DNA from: an uncultured Gluconobacter sp.
GTDB lineage: Bacteria; Pseudomonadota; Alphaproteobacteria; Acetobacterales; Acetobacteraceae
Length of the DNA stretch: 38,866 bases
Direction of reading: 5' to 3'
Assembly: GCA_937880175.1 (NCBI GenBank)
Contig: CALFLO010000022.1
Span: 1 to 38,866 of the forward strand
Each line of letters begins with the position of its first letter. Within the stretch, counting starts at the first letter, position 1. Shown here piece after piece: positions 38,752 to 38,866 of this stretch. The notes under the pieces were generated by a model. It searched no databases and was not told the DNA's origin. It saw only the letters and a program-made list of their open reading frames with translations. Position numbers and translations under genes: made by a program.

Positions 38752-38866
38752 TCAGGTGACCTGAAAGCCCTTGTGGAAAATATCATCCTGATCAATCCAG
38801 ATCGTATTGAATCCGGTGGCGATGGCGCTTCCTGTAATCAACGGTATGATGGCCGGCGGGGGCGGG
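38752..38866 (-). CDS. C-terminal end of an unidentified gene, cut by the right edge
   Basis: On the minus strand a frame enters from the right edge and reads about 38 residues, ending ITGSAIATGFNTIWIDQDDI-FHKGFQVT with TGA at 38752-38754. The residues look like protein, with no rare codon runs. The start lies outside the window, so family and function cannot be given. The 278-bp gap to the receptor gene shows no other frame. An imperfect 11-bp inverted repeat (9 of 11 paired) at about 38683-38711 just downstream may be its terminator. Confidence 0.4.
   Translation of the reverse strand, partial: PPPPAIIPLITGSAIATGFNTIWIDQDDIFHKGFQVT

Noticed and set aside
1..38866. Phage, transposon, CRISPR or defence island
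   Set aside because: No transposase, integrase, terminal repeats, spacer-repeat arrays or nuclease/toxin domains were found. All genes fit metabolism, transport or regulation.

Overview
The window looks like chromosomal DNA of an alphaproteobacterium, most probably an acetic acid bacterium (Acetobacteraceae, Gluconobacter/Asaia-like). This rests on moderately high GC, very tight operons with 4-bp ATGA overlaps, and an abundance of TonB receptors, catabolic operons and oxidoreductases. The genus cannot be fixed from the sequence alone. I saw no tRNA, rRNA, CRISPR array, insertion sequence or integrase. The window is almost fully coding and holds 27 supported genes, two of them cut by the window edges.

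Layout: (1) 1-6313 holds the end of an OxyR peroxide sensor, an FAD-linked 2-hydroxyacid dehydrogenase-like gene, and a TonB receptor plus MFS transporter pair. (2) 6303-18329 is a nitrogen/D-amino-acid scavenging island. A minus-strand operon of eight genes runs from an N-carbamoyl-D-amino-acid hydrolase through a polar amino acid ABC transporter with two binding proteins, a NodB-fold (PuuE/cyclic-imidase-like) hydrolase and an ATZ/TRZ-type amidohydrolase to a hydantoin/Asp/Glu racemase. A divergent LysR regulator lies next to it, with a textbook T-N11-A box (TTAGC-N11-GCTAA) between them. Beyond the LysR gene lie a dihydroorotase-type cyclic amidohydrolase and a plus-strand trio: D-amino-acid transaminase, a Rid-family deaminase and an ornithine cyclodeaminase-family imine reductase. 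Together these can be read as: cyclic ureide/imide -> N-carbamoyl-D-amino acid -> D-amino acid -> 2-oxo/imino acid -> reduced or central metabolite.

(3) 18304-29888 is an N-acetylgalactosamine (aga) regulon. It has a secreted GH36-like glycosidase, an AgaR (DeoR-type) repressor, a TonB receptor, and the operon agaS-agaZ-kinase-MFS-agaA. Related AACGATCAT inverted repeats lie in the glycosidase/agaR intergenic region and on the promoter of the agaS operon. They are good AgaR operator candidates. No tagatose-bisphosphate aldolase (AgaY/KbaY) is encoded here.

(4) 30282-38473 is a probable prolyl/hydroxyprolyl-peptide island. It has a TonB receptor with a His-rich N-terminus, two paralogous COG1228 prolidase-like amidohydrolases, a DpkA-type imine reductase, a proline-racemase-superfamily enzyme with a Ser/Cys active-site pair, and a DMT exporter. 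The expected flow is uptake of small peptides, release of (hydroxy)proline, epimerisation or dehydration to pyrroline-2-carboxylate, and reduction to proline. The right edge holds the probable C-terminal end of another minus-strand gene.

The most interesting item is the D-amino-acid/cyclic-ureide island, because it appears to join import, ring opening, decarbamoylation, racemisation and transamination in one locus. The gene families are well supported. Substrates and the order of steps are inferences.
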